64,000 nt of DNA, taken from Cyanobacteria bacterium UBA3301. GTDB lineage: Bacteria > Cyanobacteriota > Vampirovibrionia > Gastranaerophilales > Gastranaerophilaceae. The translations under genes and the position numbers were made by a program. How positions within the stretch are numbered: position 1 is the stretch's first letter; each line of letters begins with the position of its first letter. The notes below the pieces were generated by a model that was not told where the DNA came from, did not search any database, and saw nothing but the letters and a program-made list of their open reading frames with translations. Of the stretch, positions 18,455-26,553 are shown in pieces. The stretch covers positions 1 to 64,000 of the forward strand of contig DESZ01000008.1 in NCBI GenBank assembly GCA_002361485.1, in the 5' to 3' direction.

Positions 18455-19648
18455 ATGGAGAGCTTAAAATATACTTATTTATTTGGCGGCGGGGCTATCA
18501 GAGGAGCCGCACATGTCGGAGTTCTGAAAGCATTACAAGAACTCGGGGCAGAACCTGACACATTAGGGGGCTCATCAGTAGGTTCAATCGTTGCGGCATT
18601 ATACGCAATCGGCTATACAACAGAAGAACTTCAGGAAATCTTTTTATCTGTCAATTTTGAGTTATTCAGAGATATTTCCTTCGGCTTTAATACAAAATTT
18701 GCGTTAAGTAAAGGGGAAGTTTTTTTGGATTGGTTCAGAGAACTCATTGAAAAGAAATTCTACGGGGATAAATACGATAAGGGTAATAATGAACGCGTAA
18801 AATTCAAAGATTTAACAAAGAATCTTATTATTATTTCAACAAATATGCTTGATTTTACTTGTTGCGAATTTTCAAATTTTGAGACCCCTGATTTTGAAGT
18901 AGCCATGGCTGTTAGAATTTCTTGTTGTATGCCCGGTCTTATGCGTGCTATCAATGTAGAAGACAAGCTTTTGGTTGACGGAGATTTAATGAAGGGTAAG
19001 CCTATGTGGTATTTATCAAAAAATCTTCGTAAAAGTAAAAACCGAATACTTGAAATCCGTTTGGAAGGTGAGTTTTCAGGCGATGACAAGAGTCCTGTAA
19101 CCTATGTTAACGGAATGTACTCTTGTATGACATATTCGGAAACTTCTTTTATAAAAGAACTATACGGAAATTCAGACAATTATGACTATCTTGTTATCAA
19201 TACCGGCGACGTTGTTGTCGTGGATTTTAATTACCCGCCGGAAAAGCGCCAACAAATCATTGATAGCGGCTATGAACAAACAATAAAATACTTTAAAGAA
19301 TTTCTACCGCAAAAAAAGAAACATCTATTTGATATATACGATGAAATTCTCGACAGATTCAGAAATATACAAGGTTTTATGTTACGAAAAAAATATTCTA
19401 AGGCAAAAACATCTTTAGCCGAATTATATATTTTATTGGCAAAGGAAAAAGATATTATATCTCAATCGATATATAAAGAAATAAATGAATTTCAGAAATT
19501 ATTGTATTCAAACGTAAAAACAGGTTTATTAGGTCACTCTTACTTGGAAAACAAAAATTTAACAGAAGCCCAATTACGCAAGGTTATAGACATTTTAACC
19601 GAGCATTTCAACGAATTTAAAAATTATTTTAAGCAATTTCCCGTTTGA
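18455..19648 (+). CDS. Patatin-like phospholipase
   Basis: A predicted lipid acyl hydrolase. The oxyanion-hole stretch GGGAIRGAAHVGVLKAL, the nucleophile elbow GSSVGS (Ser in G-x-S-x-G) and the catalytic-dyad Asp in LVDGDLMKG are all present, as in RssA/patatin families. The patatin domain covers about residues 8-255; the remaining 140 residues are helical and charged and match no domain I know. There is no signal peptide, so it probably acts on the inner membrane from the cytoplasm. TAATAT ends 6 nt before the ATG and there is no Shine-Dalgarno, again suggesting a leaderless message. Substrate is not known. Confidence 0.9.
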   Translation: MESLKYTYLFGGGAIRGAAHVGVLKALQELGAEPDTLGGSSVGSIVAALYAIGYTTEELQEIFLSVNFELFRDISFGFNTKFALSKGEVFLDWFRELIEKKFYGDKYDKGNNERVKFKDLTKNLIIISTNMLDFTCCEFSNFETPDFEVAMAVRISCCMPGLMRAINVEDKLLVDGDLMKGKPMWYLSKNLRKSKNRILEIRLEGEFSGDDKSPVTYVNGMYSCMTYSETSFIKELYGNSDNYDYLVINTGDVVVVDFNYPPEKRQQIIDSGYEQTIKYFKEFLPQKKKHLFDIYDEILDRFRNIQGFMLRKKYSKAKTSLAELYILLAKEKDIISQSIYKEINEFQKLLYSNVKTGLLGHSYLENKNLTEAQLRKVIDILTEHFNEFKNYFKQFPV

Positions 19649-19745
19649 CAACAGTTTGTGTTTATATTATTATCAATACTGTTGACAGTCGAATCGTCGT
19701 CTGTAAACCAATTGACAGACATGACAAATAAAATTCAGCCAATTG

Positions 19746-19785
19746 AATTTCATGACAATTGAATATTAAACCGCGCTCCAGTGGC
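19746..19785 (+). repeat. 40-bp direct repeat, upstream copy (5' fragment of the tRNA-Leu locus)
   Basis: An exact copy of 19851-19890. It contains the tRNA-Leu upstream region and the first nucleotides of the tRNA (GCTCCAGTGGC), but the sequence then diverges, so no tRNA is encoded here. Confidence 0.9.
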
Positions 19786-19795
19786 ACTCTGCCGA

Positions 19796-19820
19796 ACAAA
19801 ATGATTAAGTATCATTTTGT
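19796..19820. repeat. 10-bp inverted repeat between the two 40-bp copies
   Basis: ACAAAATGAT and ATCATTTTGT flank a 5-nt loop. No T run follows on either strand, so it is not a standard terminator. It interrupts sequence that otherwise resembles the tRNA D-arm (GGTAGACGC follows at 19829-19837). Confidence 0.7.
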
Positions 19821-19850
19821 GAGAGGGAGGTAGACGCTGTAGGCAAAACA

Positions 19851-19890
19851 AATTTCATGACAATTGAATATTAAACCGCGCTCCAGTGGC
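19851..19890 (+). repeat. 40-bp direct repeat, downstream copy with intact tRNA-Leu
   Basis: Identical to 19746-19785. It covers the presumed promoter region and the first 11 nt of the functional tRNA-Leu gene. Confidence 0.9.
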
Positions 19891-19966
19891 GGAATCGGTA
19901 GACGCGTTGGACTTAAAATCCAATCGGGCGTATAACCCGGTGCCAGTTCAAGTCTGGCCTGGAGCA
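19880..19966 (+). tRNA. tRNA-Leu (anticodon TAA)
   Basis: An 87-nt class II tRNA. The acceptor arm GCTCCAG pairs with CTGGAGC and the discriminator is A. The D-arm has GGTAGACGC, the anticodon stem-loop is TTGGA-CTTAAAA-TCCAA with TAA as anticodon, the long variable arm is CGGGCGTATAACCCG and the T-arm is GCCAG-TTCAAGT-CTGGC. CCA is not encoded. It reads UUA codons, which are common in this AT-rich genome. Confidence 0.97.
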
Positions 19967-19971
19967 TTTTT

Positions 19972-20003
19972 AAAAAGGCACAACGAAGGTTGTGTCTTTT
20001 TTT
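19972..20003 (+). terminator. Intrinsic terminator of tRNA-Leu
   Basis: GGCACAAC, loop GAAG, GTTGTGTC, then seven Ts. It starts 6 nt after the tRNA. Confidence 0.9.
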
Positions 20004-20016
20004 GTCGATCCAAATA

Positions 20017-20077
20017 TGTAGCGTGTGGTTTTAACCGCACCAATTATATTTTGGTGCGTCAAACGACGCACCCTACA
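20017..20077. repeat. 61-bp MITE-like repeat with two hairpins
   Basis: The ends are imperfect inverted repeats (TGTAGCGTGTGG and, reversed, TGTAGGGTGCGT). Inside are GGTGCGTC-AAAC-GACGCACC, a perfect 8-bp hairpin, and GTGGTTTTAACCGCAC. The TGTAGGGTGCGT phrase resembles ends of short dispersed elements known from cyanobacteria and other bacteria. No coding capacity. Confidence 0.65.
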
Positions 20078-20123
20078 AACTATTTTCCCAGGTCAGGCTT
20101 TAGCCTTACACATAACCTATTTG

Positions 20124-20732
20124 CTACTTATAACTTGATGAAAGTACCTTTACCGCGCCTACAAGATCTCCTTTTGACATTGCCTGTTGAAATTCATCGC
20201 TTTCAATCAGTTCACGCAACTGAATATCTCTCATCTTGGCCATTTCAATTTCGGACAATTTTGATTCGGGATTTTCATTCAGTATGCGAGCTGCGGTTTT
20301 TATCATGTCGGTAAAATATGGTTTTCTTTCTTTATTCATTCTGTTACCAAGCTCGGTTATTTCCTCAATAGATTTACCTGAATTTACCAATTTAGAGACA
20401 ATGCGCTCAAATAAGCGATATTCAGCGTATGAATATACCTTATTACATTCGGTAAGAATACGTTTTGAAAGCGGATTTTCGGAACGTGAATACACTTTAA
20501 CAGGATAAGTTACTTTCGGCGCAATTAGATTATATAATTTAAACCTTTTGTTACCTGCTATTTCTACTACTGTATTTGTATCCAAATTTTTCTCGAATGT
20601 ATCGCAAAAAATCTGCTCATATTTTGCAAGTCGTTTTTTATCACCTGCAAAATCGTTTTTAAGTAAATAATTTTTCAAATTATTACCCAATTTAGCATTA
20701 AAGGATACTGTATCCGTACGATTAATTTTCAT
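20124..20732 (-). CDS. Hypothetical cytoplasmic protein with N-terminal SFNAKL motif
   Basis: A 202-residue, mainly helical protein without a signal peptide or membrane span. The N-terminus MKINRTDTVSFNAKL carries the S-F-x-A motif shared with other orphan proteins in this window. The rest contains a short beta-rich part (VVEIAGNKRFKLYNL) and charged helices (SYAEYRLFERIVSKLVNSGKSIEEITELGNRM). AAAGG lies about 8 nt before the ATG. It is followed on the same strand by nothing coding until the tRNA repeats. I do not recognise a family. It may be a clade-specific protein; no function is proposed. Confidence 0.6.
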   Translation of the reverse strand: MKINRTDTVSFNAKLGNNLKNYLLKNDFAGDKKRLAKYEQIFCDTFEKNLDTNTVVEIAGNKRFKLYNLIAPKVTYPVKVYSRSENPLSKRILTECNKVYSYAEYRLFERIVSKLVNSGKSIEEITELGNRMNKERKPYFTDMIKTAARILNENPESKLSEIEMAKMRDIQLRELIESDEFQQAMSKGDLVGAVKVLSSSYK

Positions 20733-20787
20733 AATTTAAACCTTTTCTTTATTAAATATAAAAATAATTTTTTTTGCACAAATATAA

Positions 20788-21450
20788 TTATTTTTTCTTT
20801 GCTAAAATATAGCTTTCATCAATATAGCGATAAATTTCATTTATATCGGCAGAGCCGTCTAATAAAATACTTATCCAATGTTTTTTATTCATGTGATATC
20901 CCGGGAAAATATTATCCTGTCTTATCAATTCAGGTAAGGCATCCTTATCCGCACGCAAATCAATAACTTCAACAGACTCATCACTATCAAACCCAAGTCT
21001 GTTTTTACCGACAGTTAAGATTGCCAAATACCATTTTGAATTATCACTTCGGCGCGCTACCGCATTATCGGGAAATTTTTCCCACAAATATTCTACATCA
21101 TCACCATACTTGTTTTTTATGTAATCAATTACTTTATAAGTATTTTTAAATTTAAAAACAGTATTTTCAAAACAATTTTGTGCAATTTTTTGAAGCAAAT
21201 TATTATATTCTTCTCTGACTTTGCCGACAAAGGTACCGTCAGAATCAGTTAAATGCAATGTGTATAACTCTCCTGAATCTGTTTCAACAGTTTGGGTTTT
21301 TACTATGTTAGGTTCTGATATCTCTATTTTCACCAAAAATTCACCATTCATGATATTTTCTTGATATAAATACTTGCTGCCATTTTTCTTAAAACCAAAT
21401 TTTTGCAATTTTTTTGGAATAACTTTTTTATTTTTAAAAATATTTTCCAT
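20788..21450 (-). CDS. MmcQ/YjbR family protein
   Basis: The C-terminal half matches the MmcQ/YjbR fold (CyaY-like): NTYKVIDYIKNKYGDDVEYLWEKFPDNAVARR, KWYLAILTVGKN, EVIDLRADKDALPEL, FPGYHMNKKHWISILLDG and an ending helix DINEIYRYIDESYILA. The N-terminal about 90 residues form an additional domain found in longer members. These proteins are small, often annotated as DNA-binding, with no firm molecular role. It starts 3 nt after the PHP gene on the same strand, so the two are almost certainly cotranscribed. The ATG at 21450 is the only sensible start. Confidence 0.85.
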   Translation of the reverse strand: MENIFKNKKVIPKKLQKFGFKKNGSKYLYQENIMNGEFLVKIEISEPNIVKTQTVETDSGELYTLHLTDSDGTFVGKVREEYNNLLQKIAQNCFENTVFKFKNTYKVIDYIKNKYGDDVEYLWEKFPDNAVARRSDNSKWYLAILTVGKNRLGFDSDESVEVIDLRADKDALPELIRQDNIFPGYHMNKKHWISILLDGSADINEIYRYIDESYILAKKK

Positions 21451-21453
21451 TTT

Positions 21454-22089
21454 TTAGTCTAAAACCTTTCCGTGTAAATCTGTTCCGCCTGTTTTTATAA
21501 GTCCGTATTTATCAGCTGCTTGTTCAATAGTTTCTAACGGCGCGAACTTCATAAATTTTCTCCATCTCGGATACGGATAATAAATTTCTACACCATCTAA
21601 TCCGATATCTTTAAGCTTTTTTATAAAATTATCGGCATCAATAGCCCAACAACAAGCAGGATGAGCGAGAACTGCAATTCCGCCAGCTTGGTGAATCGCT
21701 TCAATTAATTCTTTTATATTGCGTTTTGAAAAGAAGCGGATAATATCTTTTTCTGTACCTTTTTTATCAGTTGCATAAAACTTTTTCATACAATCCGCAT
21801 TAACATCTATACCATAAGCTAACAAATGGAGAAAAATATACTTATACCAAACATCAAATTCAACACCTGTAATCACAAAATCCGGCAAATTAGGATTGTC
21901 AATATAACCTTGAACTGTATTATGGTCTGTTATTGAGATTGCATCATAAGCGTTTTCCTTTGCTTGCCTTATTATATCGAGGAAATCCGCTTCTCCGTCA
22001 GAGTATTTTGTGTGAATGTGCAAATTCACCAATCCGGCTTCGTAATCATTTGATTTATATTTTTTAATAATATTTTTTATATTTGACAT
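21454..22089 (-). CDS. PHP-domain metal-dependent phosphoesterase
   Basis: A stand-alone PHP domain of 211 residues. Metal ligands are visible in NLHIHTKYSDGE (motif I), SITDHNTV (motif II), GVEFDV (motif III), VLAHPACC (with a conserved His) and the closing GTDLHG (motif IV). The family includes histidinol phosphatases and the RNase AM/TrpH nucleotidases that hydrolyse 3',5'-bisphosphates. The TrpH/YciV type is the nearest by motif layout, although the 211 residues are shorter than usual. It lies divergent to the membrane-protein operon, with a 56-bp shared upstream region, and is coupled to the YjbR gene. Confidence 0.88.
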   Translation of the reverse strand: MSNIKNIIKKYKSNDYEAGLVNLHIHTKYSDGEADFLDIIRQAKENAYDAISITDHNTVQGYIDNPNLPDFVITGVEFDVWYKYIFLHLLAYGIDVNADCMKKFYATDKKGTEKDIIRFFSKRNIKELIEAIHQAGGIAVLAHPACCWAIDADNFIKKLKDIGLDGVEIYYPYPRWRKFMKFAPLETIEQAADKYGLIKTGGTDLHGKVLD

Positions 22090-22145
22090 AAATTTTGTAT
22101 TTAACCCTATTTGTACTAAAATTATAATACAACGAAGGAGACTCT

Positions 22146-23123
22146 ATGTCCAAAGGGAAAATAAAGAATAGCATTTGGCTTGTTTTGCTTGATAGTATCA
22201 AAATATATTTTTCAAATATTGATAAATTTATTTTGTACATGCTTTTTCCCGTATTAGGACAAATTATAGGCTTAATTTTCGCTTTCGGTTTGGGAGTCGG
22301 TTTTGCCGACAGAATTGCAGAGAAAGCAACATCCATGTCTAATGCACTTCTTTACGTATTTCTTTTGACAATTCCGGGACTTTTAATATTTGTAAAAGCC
22401 TTTTGGGATTATATGGTAGCTTACGTCGCGCTTAACTCTATGACAGAAGGTGCGCTAACAACAGGTAAAGTATACGACTTTCAATCACACAGAGAAGTTG
22501 CAACACGCAGAGCAGGAAAATATATTCTATTCTTAATGGCAATAGGCATATTATCTTGTATTGCAACATTTTGTTGTATCATTCCTGTTTTTGGCTTAAT
22601 TCCTCCACTGATATTGTGGATATACTTCATTTTGGTATTTCAAGTGTTTACATTTGAACAGGATTTAAGTATTAAAGAATGTTTTGTCAAAAGTATGGAA
22701 CTTGTCAAAGGGAATTGGGCAAAAACCTTTTGTTTAATGCTTATTTTGGGATTTTTCTCGATTTACATAATAACAATGGGAGTAACTGTTATATTTGATT
22801 ATTTGAATTTGACTGATATTACCTGTTCTTTATTTGATATAGTCGGTAAATCATTACCGTTAGAATATATTAATAAAGCTTTAAGATACATAAACCAACC
22901 TGTTATAACAGTTGAAATGATATCCAAATCAATATTTACATCAATAGTTGGTATAATAGTAGCGGAATTCACGCTTCCTGTCAGAAGTATTGCGTACACT
23001 TTATGGTACATGGGTTTGTCTGATTCTAAAGGTAATGAGATACAAAATTTAGAACCCAATCGGCCTAAAAAACAGCGAAAAACAAAAAAGAAGACCAAAA
23101 CAGAGGATGAAGATATCGAATAA
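22146..23123 (+). CDS. Multi-pass membrane protein of unknown function
   Basis: A protein of 325 residues with about six transmembrane segments (around residues 28-50, 68-90, 128-150, 152-172, 195-220 and 262-285) and a short, highly charged cytoplasmic tail (KKQRKTKKKTKTEDEDIE). The overall pattern, including an amphipathic segment after helix 4 (SIKECFVKSMELVKGNWAKTF), resembles the DUF975/glycerophosphodiesterase-membrane-domain type, but I cannot name the family firmly. GAAGGAG lies 8 nt before the ATG. The stop overlaps the start of the zinc-ribbon gene (TAATG), so they are translationally coupled. Confidence 0.65.
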   Translation: MSKGKIKNSIWLVLLDSIKIYFSNIDKFILYMLFPVLGQIIGLIFAFGLGVGFADRIAEKATSMSNALLYVFLLTIPGLLIFVKAFWDYMVAYVALNSMTEGALTTGKVYDFQSHREVATRRAGKYILFLMAIGILSCIATFCCIIPVFGLIPPLILWIYFILVFQVFTFEQDLSIKECFVKSMELVKGNWAKTFCLMLILGFFSIYIITMGVTVIFDYLNLTDITCSLFDIVGKSLPLEYINKALRYINQPVITVEMISKSIFTSIVGIIVAEFTLPVRSIAYTLWYMGLSDSKGNEIQNLEPNRPKKQRKTKKKTKTEDEDIE

Positions 23124-23341
23124 TGTTTGTTTGTAAGAATTGTAAATCGATAGATAAATTTGAACTTATGTTTTCTCCTGATTACACAGGAGAAAAGAAT
23201 TTTTCACAACGCTATAACGACAAAGGGGAAATCGAAATAACAGTTGACGGCTACGTTTTTATACCGGATTTACGATTTATGAACGACCATGCGGTATGCA
23301 GATATTGCGGACAAATATATATGTGGGATTATGAGGGTTAA
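23123..23341 (+). CDS. Small zinc-ribbon protein
   Basis: A 72-residue protein with two CxxC knuckles (C4-x2-C7 and C59-x2-C62 in VCRYCGQIY), the arrangement of a zinc ribbon. The segment between them is beta-rich. It overlaps the stop of the membrane-protein gene by one base and is followed four bases later by rph with its own ribosome site. Such ribbons bind protein or nucleic acid; the partner is unknown, but coupling with a membrane protein and an RNase suggests nothing definite. Confidence 0.65.
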   Translation: MFVCKNCKSIDKFELMFSPDYTGEKNFSQRYNDKGEIEITVDGYVFIPDLRFMNDHAVCRYCGQIYMWDYEG

Positions 23342-23345
23342 TAAA

Positions 23346-24053
23346 ATGAGAAAAGAAAACAGATTGAACGACCAAACAAGAGAAATTAAATTTACTACGA
23401 ATTTTACAAAGAACGCATTAGGCTCTGTCTTGGTAGAATTTGGAGATACAAAAGTTATAACAACCGCATCAGTAGAAGAAGGAAAACCAAAATGGATGGA
23501 TAAAGACGATCCGCGAGGCTGGTTAACAGCGGAATATTCACTGCTTCCGTCTTCTACTTCTACAAGATGTCAAAGAGAAAGAACAAAAATTTCGGGCAGA
23601 ACTCAAGAAATTCAAAGATTAATTGGCAGGAGTTTAAGAGCCTGTGTTGATTTAGAGAAAATGTCCGATTTAACGATTACAATTGATGCCGACGTTATTC
23701 AAGCCGACGGAGGAACAAGAACAGCAAGCATTTGCGGTGGATATGTCGCTTTAACGGAAGCAGTGAAAAAAATGTTATCAAACGGAACATTAAAACAAAA
23801 CCCGATAATTGAGCCTGTTGCGGCAATTTCGGCAGGGATTGTTGACGGAGAAGTAAAATTAGATCTGAATTATGAAGAAGATTCACACGCCCAAGTTGAT
23901 TCAAATGTAGTTTTAACAAAAAGCGGGAAAATAATCGAATTTCAAACAACCGCCGAAGGTGAACCGTATGAATTTGACAAAATGATAGAAATCTTCAATG
24001 TCGCAAAAAAAGGTATTTTACAAATTATTGAAAAATATTCAAATTTGGAGTAG
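23346..24053 (+). CDS. rph: Ribonuclease PH
   Basis: RNase PH is a phosphate-dependent 3'-5' exoribonuclease that trims tRNA precursors and stable RNA. The 235-residue protein has the conserved N-terminus (NDQTREIKFTTNFTKNALGSVL), DPRGWLTAEYSLLPSST, RQ/RTQEIQRLIGRSLRA, DADVIQADGGTRTASICGGYVAL and the phosphate-binding and active-site features of the family. The ATG at 23346 follows GAGGG by about 9 nt; an upstream in-frame TTG inside the zinc-ribbon gene gives a non-homologous extension and is rejected. Usually rph is followed by rdgB; here a secreted coiled-coil pair follows. Confidence 0.95.
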   Translation: MRKENRLNDQTREIKFTTNFTKNALGSVLVEFGDTKVITTASVEEGKPKWMDKDDPRGWLTAEYSLLPSSTSTRCQRERTKISGRTQEIQRLIGRSLRACVDLEKMSDLTITIDADVIQADGGTRTASICGGYVALTEAVKKMLSNGTLKQNPIIEPVAAISAGIVDGEVKLDLNYEEDSHAQVDSNVVLTKSGKIIEFQTTAEGEPYEFDKMIEIFNVAKKGILQIIEKYSNLE

Positions 24054-24062
24054 TGTGTAAGT

Positions 24063-24404
24063 ATGCAAAAGTTTTTTGTATATGGTATTATAATTTTGGT
24101 TTTAATCTCTTCTATGTCATGGGTTAATGCAAAAGCAGAAGAAGAAATTCAATCAACTGAAGGTATAACTTTAGAAGAAGGTATATCAAAAACAGTATCA
24201 ACTCCAGATAAAGAGTACAAAAAAGAAATCAAACAAGAGAAAAAAGCTAAAAATAAATACTTGAAAAACATCTCGTATATAAAAAAAATGAGAGAACGCA
24301 AAAGGATAAAGCAAAGAGATTTAGAATTTTTGCAAAAAAGATTAGAAGTACAAAAGTATAAACTGGAAGAATTAACTTCCGATGTGAAAGGAGAAGAAGA
24401 ATGA
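24063..24404 (+). CDS. Small secreted coiled-coil protein
   Basis: A signal peptide (hydrophobic core YGIIILVLISSMSW, cleavage near VNA-KAEE) is followed by about 90 residues that are almost entirely charged and helical, with heptad-like Leu/Ile spacing in the last 40 residues (FLQKRLEVQKYKLEEL). It probably forms a periplasmic coiled coil. It starts 9 nt after rph and its stop overlaps the next gene in an ATGA junction, so the two secreted proteins are likely a functional pair. No family recognised. Confidence 0.6.
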   Translation: MQKFFVYGIIILVLISSMSWVNAKAEEEIQSTEGITLEEGISKTVSTPDKEYKKEIKQEKKAKNKYLKNISYIKKMRERKRIKQRDLEFLQKRLEVQKYKLEELTSDVKGEEE

Positions 24405-24751
24405 GAAAATTATTAGTATCACTTTTTGCATTAGCATTAATTTCATTGGGAACAACAACTGCAAACGCAACAAACCCTATTACTAATGCCTTGAACAAAA
24501 CATCAAATGCTATCACTTCAGCAGCAAACAAAGTTACAAAAGCTGAAAACGATGCAATCAAAGCTCAACAAAAAGCAGAAAAAGATGCTTTGAAAAGACA
24601 AAGAGAAGCAGAAAAAGCTGCTGCAAAAAGACAAAAAGAAATTGAAAAACAACAAAAAGCATTACAAAGTTCAGTAAACGAACAAAAAACTTTCTGGGCT
24701 AACCAAAGAAGATTCTGGAAAAACGTTTTCACTTTCGGAAACGCTAACTAA
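24401..24751 (+). CDS. Small secreted Lys/Ala-rich coiled-coil protein
   Basis: A signal peptide (LLVSLFALALISLG, cleavage near ANA-TN) leads to a mature part of about 93 residues. A long Ala/Lys/Glu/Gln-rich helix (about residues 45-88) resembles periplasm-spanning helices such as those of TolA or Lpp. The end is aromatic (TFWANQRRFWKNVFTFG) and could bind membrane or partner. It overlaps the preceding coiled-coil gene by 4 nt and is followed by a strong terminator, so it closes the operon. The family is unknown to me; it may be clade-specific. Confidence 0.65.
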   Translation: MRKLLVSLFALALISLGTTTANATNPITNALNKTSNAITSAANKVTKAENDAIKAQQKAEKDALKRQREAEKAAAKRQKEIEKQQKALQSSVNEQKTFWANQRRFWKNVFTFGNAN

Positions 24752-24775
24752 TAATTAATTGTTAATTTATTATAC

Positions 24776-24812
24776 AAAAAGTCGAAATTCACCTGTTGAA
24801 TTTCGGCTTTTT
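24776..24812 (+). terminator. Strong intrinsic terminator
   Basis: AAAAAGTCGAAATTCA and TGAATTTCGGCTTTTT form a 16-bp stem (one G-T pair) around a 5-nt loop. It ends the rph/coiled-coil operon. Confidence 0.9.
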
Positions 24813-24813
24813 G

Positions 24814-24842
24814 TTGTATAGTATTTTACTCTGTGATATAAT
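24814..24842 (+). promoter_or_regulatory. Predicted ilvB promoter
   Basis: TTGTAT (24814-24819), a 17-nt spacer and TATAAT (24837-24842). It would give a 5' leader of about 25 nt. Confidence 0.5.
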
Positions 24843-24874
24843 AAAAAGGCACTAATTAAGGGATATAAATATAC

Positions 24875-26500
24875 ATGTTAACTCAAAGCAAAATACAAAC
24901 AATGAACGGAGCAAAACTTGTGATTAACACTTTAAAAGATTTAGGTGTTGATACTATTTTTGGTTACCCGGGCGGAGTTGTTTTAGAGTTATACGATGAA
25001 TTATATAAACAAAAAGATATAAAGCACATATTAGTACGTCATGAACAATCCGCAGTTCATGCAGCTGAAGGGTATGCACGTGCAACAGGCAAATGCGGTG
25101 TTGTTCTCGTAACATCAGGTCCCGGCGCAACAAATACCATTACAGGAATTACAAATGCATATTTAGACGGTTATCCGCTTGTTGTAATAACAGGACAAGT
25201 TTCTCAAAACCTTATAGGCAAAGATGCATTTCAGGAAGCAAATATTTGCGAGATGACAAAAACCTGTACAAAAAAAAGTTTTCAAATAAATGACATAAAA
25301 AATTTGCAATCAACTTTTTATGAAGCTTTTGAAATAGCCAACTCAGGCAAAAAAGGCCCTGTTGTAATTGATATAACAAAAGATATTTTTTGCAAGAATG
25401 CTGAATTTAACAAAAGTTTTAACACTCAAGAAACAGTAAAAAGTATTGATAAAATTTCAGTTTCAAAAATTGCTGATATAATAAACAATTCAAAAAAGCC
25501 CGTAATAATAACAGGCGGAGGAGTTAACCATTCACAAGCCTGCGAAGAATTACAGTATTTCATTAATTCAACAAATATTCCCGTTGTATCAACAATGATG
25601 GGATTAGGAGCCTTCAATCAACAGGATAGACACTATCTTGGTATGATTGGAATTTTTGGAAACAATGCGGCAAATAATTTAATAAAGAAATCGGATTTGA
25701 TAATATCTTTAGGCGCAAGATTAAATGACAGAATTACCTGTATGTTTGATAGTGAAGATTTATCATCAAAACTCATTCAAATTGATATTAACGAAAAAGA
25801 AATTTCACGCGTACTAACGCCAAAAGAAAGTATCGTATGCGACATAAAAGACCTTCTGCCAATATTAATGAATTCTGTTAATGCGGATTTTTCCGATTGG
25901 TTAAGACAGGCGCAAGATTTTAAAATTTTGAATAAAACAGCTATTAAAAGTTCTAATATGATTCATTCATTTGAAATAATAAGAACACTTGATAAAATTA
26001 CCGAAAATAAAGATATAATCTTTACAAGCGAAGTCGGACAGCATCAATTATGGGCGATACAAAATTTACACCTTAATCCGGACAGAAAAATTTTGTTATC
26101 AGGAGGAGCAGGTACAATGGGGTTTGGATTGCCGGCAGCAATCGGCGCAGCAATAGCGAACCCAAAACGTCCTGTTGTCTGTATAACCGGAGACGGTTCT
26201 TTTCAGATGAGTTTACACGAACTTGCTACCTGCAAAGATTATAATCTTAATATTAAAATTCTCATTTTGAATAACGGTTATTTGGGAATGGTAAGACAAC
26301 TTCAGCAAAATAAATGCGATGGAAGATATTCTCAAACAAAGATTTCAAACCCTGATTTTGTCACATTAGCGCAAAGCTACGGGATAAAATCATGCGAAGT
26401 ACATTCTTCAACAGATATTGAAAATGCACTAAATAAAGCTTTTTCTACAGATGAAACATATATTATAGATTTCAAAACAGAACCCTATGAAACCCTATAA
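24875..26500 (+). CDS. ilvB: Acetolactate synthase, large (catalytic) subunit
   Basis: A thiamine-diphosphate enzyme condensing two pyruvates (or pyruvate and 2-oxobutyrate), the first common step of branched-chain amino-acid synthesis. The N-terminal PYR domain has FGYPGGVVLELYDELY and the catalytic Glu in RHEQSAVHAAEGYAR. A central FAD-type domain follows, and the C-terminal PP domain carries the ThDP motif GDGSFQMS...ILNNGYLGMVRQ. The biosynthetic-type residues suggest IlvB rather than catabolic AlsS. No small regulatory subunit ilvN and no ilvC is adjacent. The start could also be the ATG 27 nt later. Confidence 0.93.
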   Translation: MLTQSKIQTMNGAKLVINTLKDLGVDTIFGYPGGVVLELYDELYKQKDIKHILVRHEQSAVHAAEGYARATGKCGVVLVTSGPGATNTITGITNAYLDGYPLVVITGQVSQNLIGKDAFQEANICEMTKTCTKKSFQINDIKNLQSTFYEAFEIANSGKKGPVVIDITKDIFCKNAEFNKSFNTQETVKSIDKISVSKIADIINNSKKPVIITGGGVNHSQACEELQYFINSTNIPVVSTMMGLGAFNQQDRHYLGMIGIFGNNAANNLIKKSDLIISLGARLNDRITCMFDSEDLSSKLIQIDINEKEISRVLTPKESIVCDIKDLLPILMNSVNADFSDWLRQAQDFKILNKTAIKSSNMIHSFEIIRTLDKITENKDIIFTSEVGQHQLWAIQNLHLNPDRKILLSGGAGTMGFGLPAAIGAAIANPKRPVVCITGDGSFQMSLHELATCKDYNLNIKILILNNGYLGMVRQLQQNKCDGRYSQTKISNPDFVTLAQSYGIKSCEVHSSTDIENALNKAFSTDETYIIDFKTEPYETL

Positions 26501-26553
26501 AATAATCTTGGAATAATAACAGTAAATACCCATGGAATTTGGAATAGTAAAAC

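Noticed and set aside
19886..20314. 142-codon frame over the tRNA-Leu region
   Set aside because: It runs through the tRNA, its terminator and the MITE-like repeat; the translation is low-complexity and unlike any protein.
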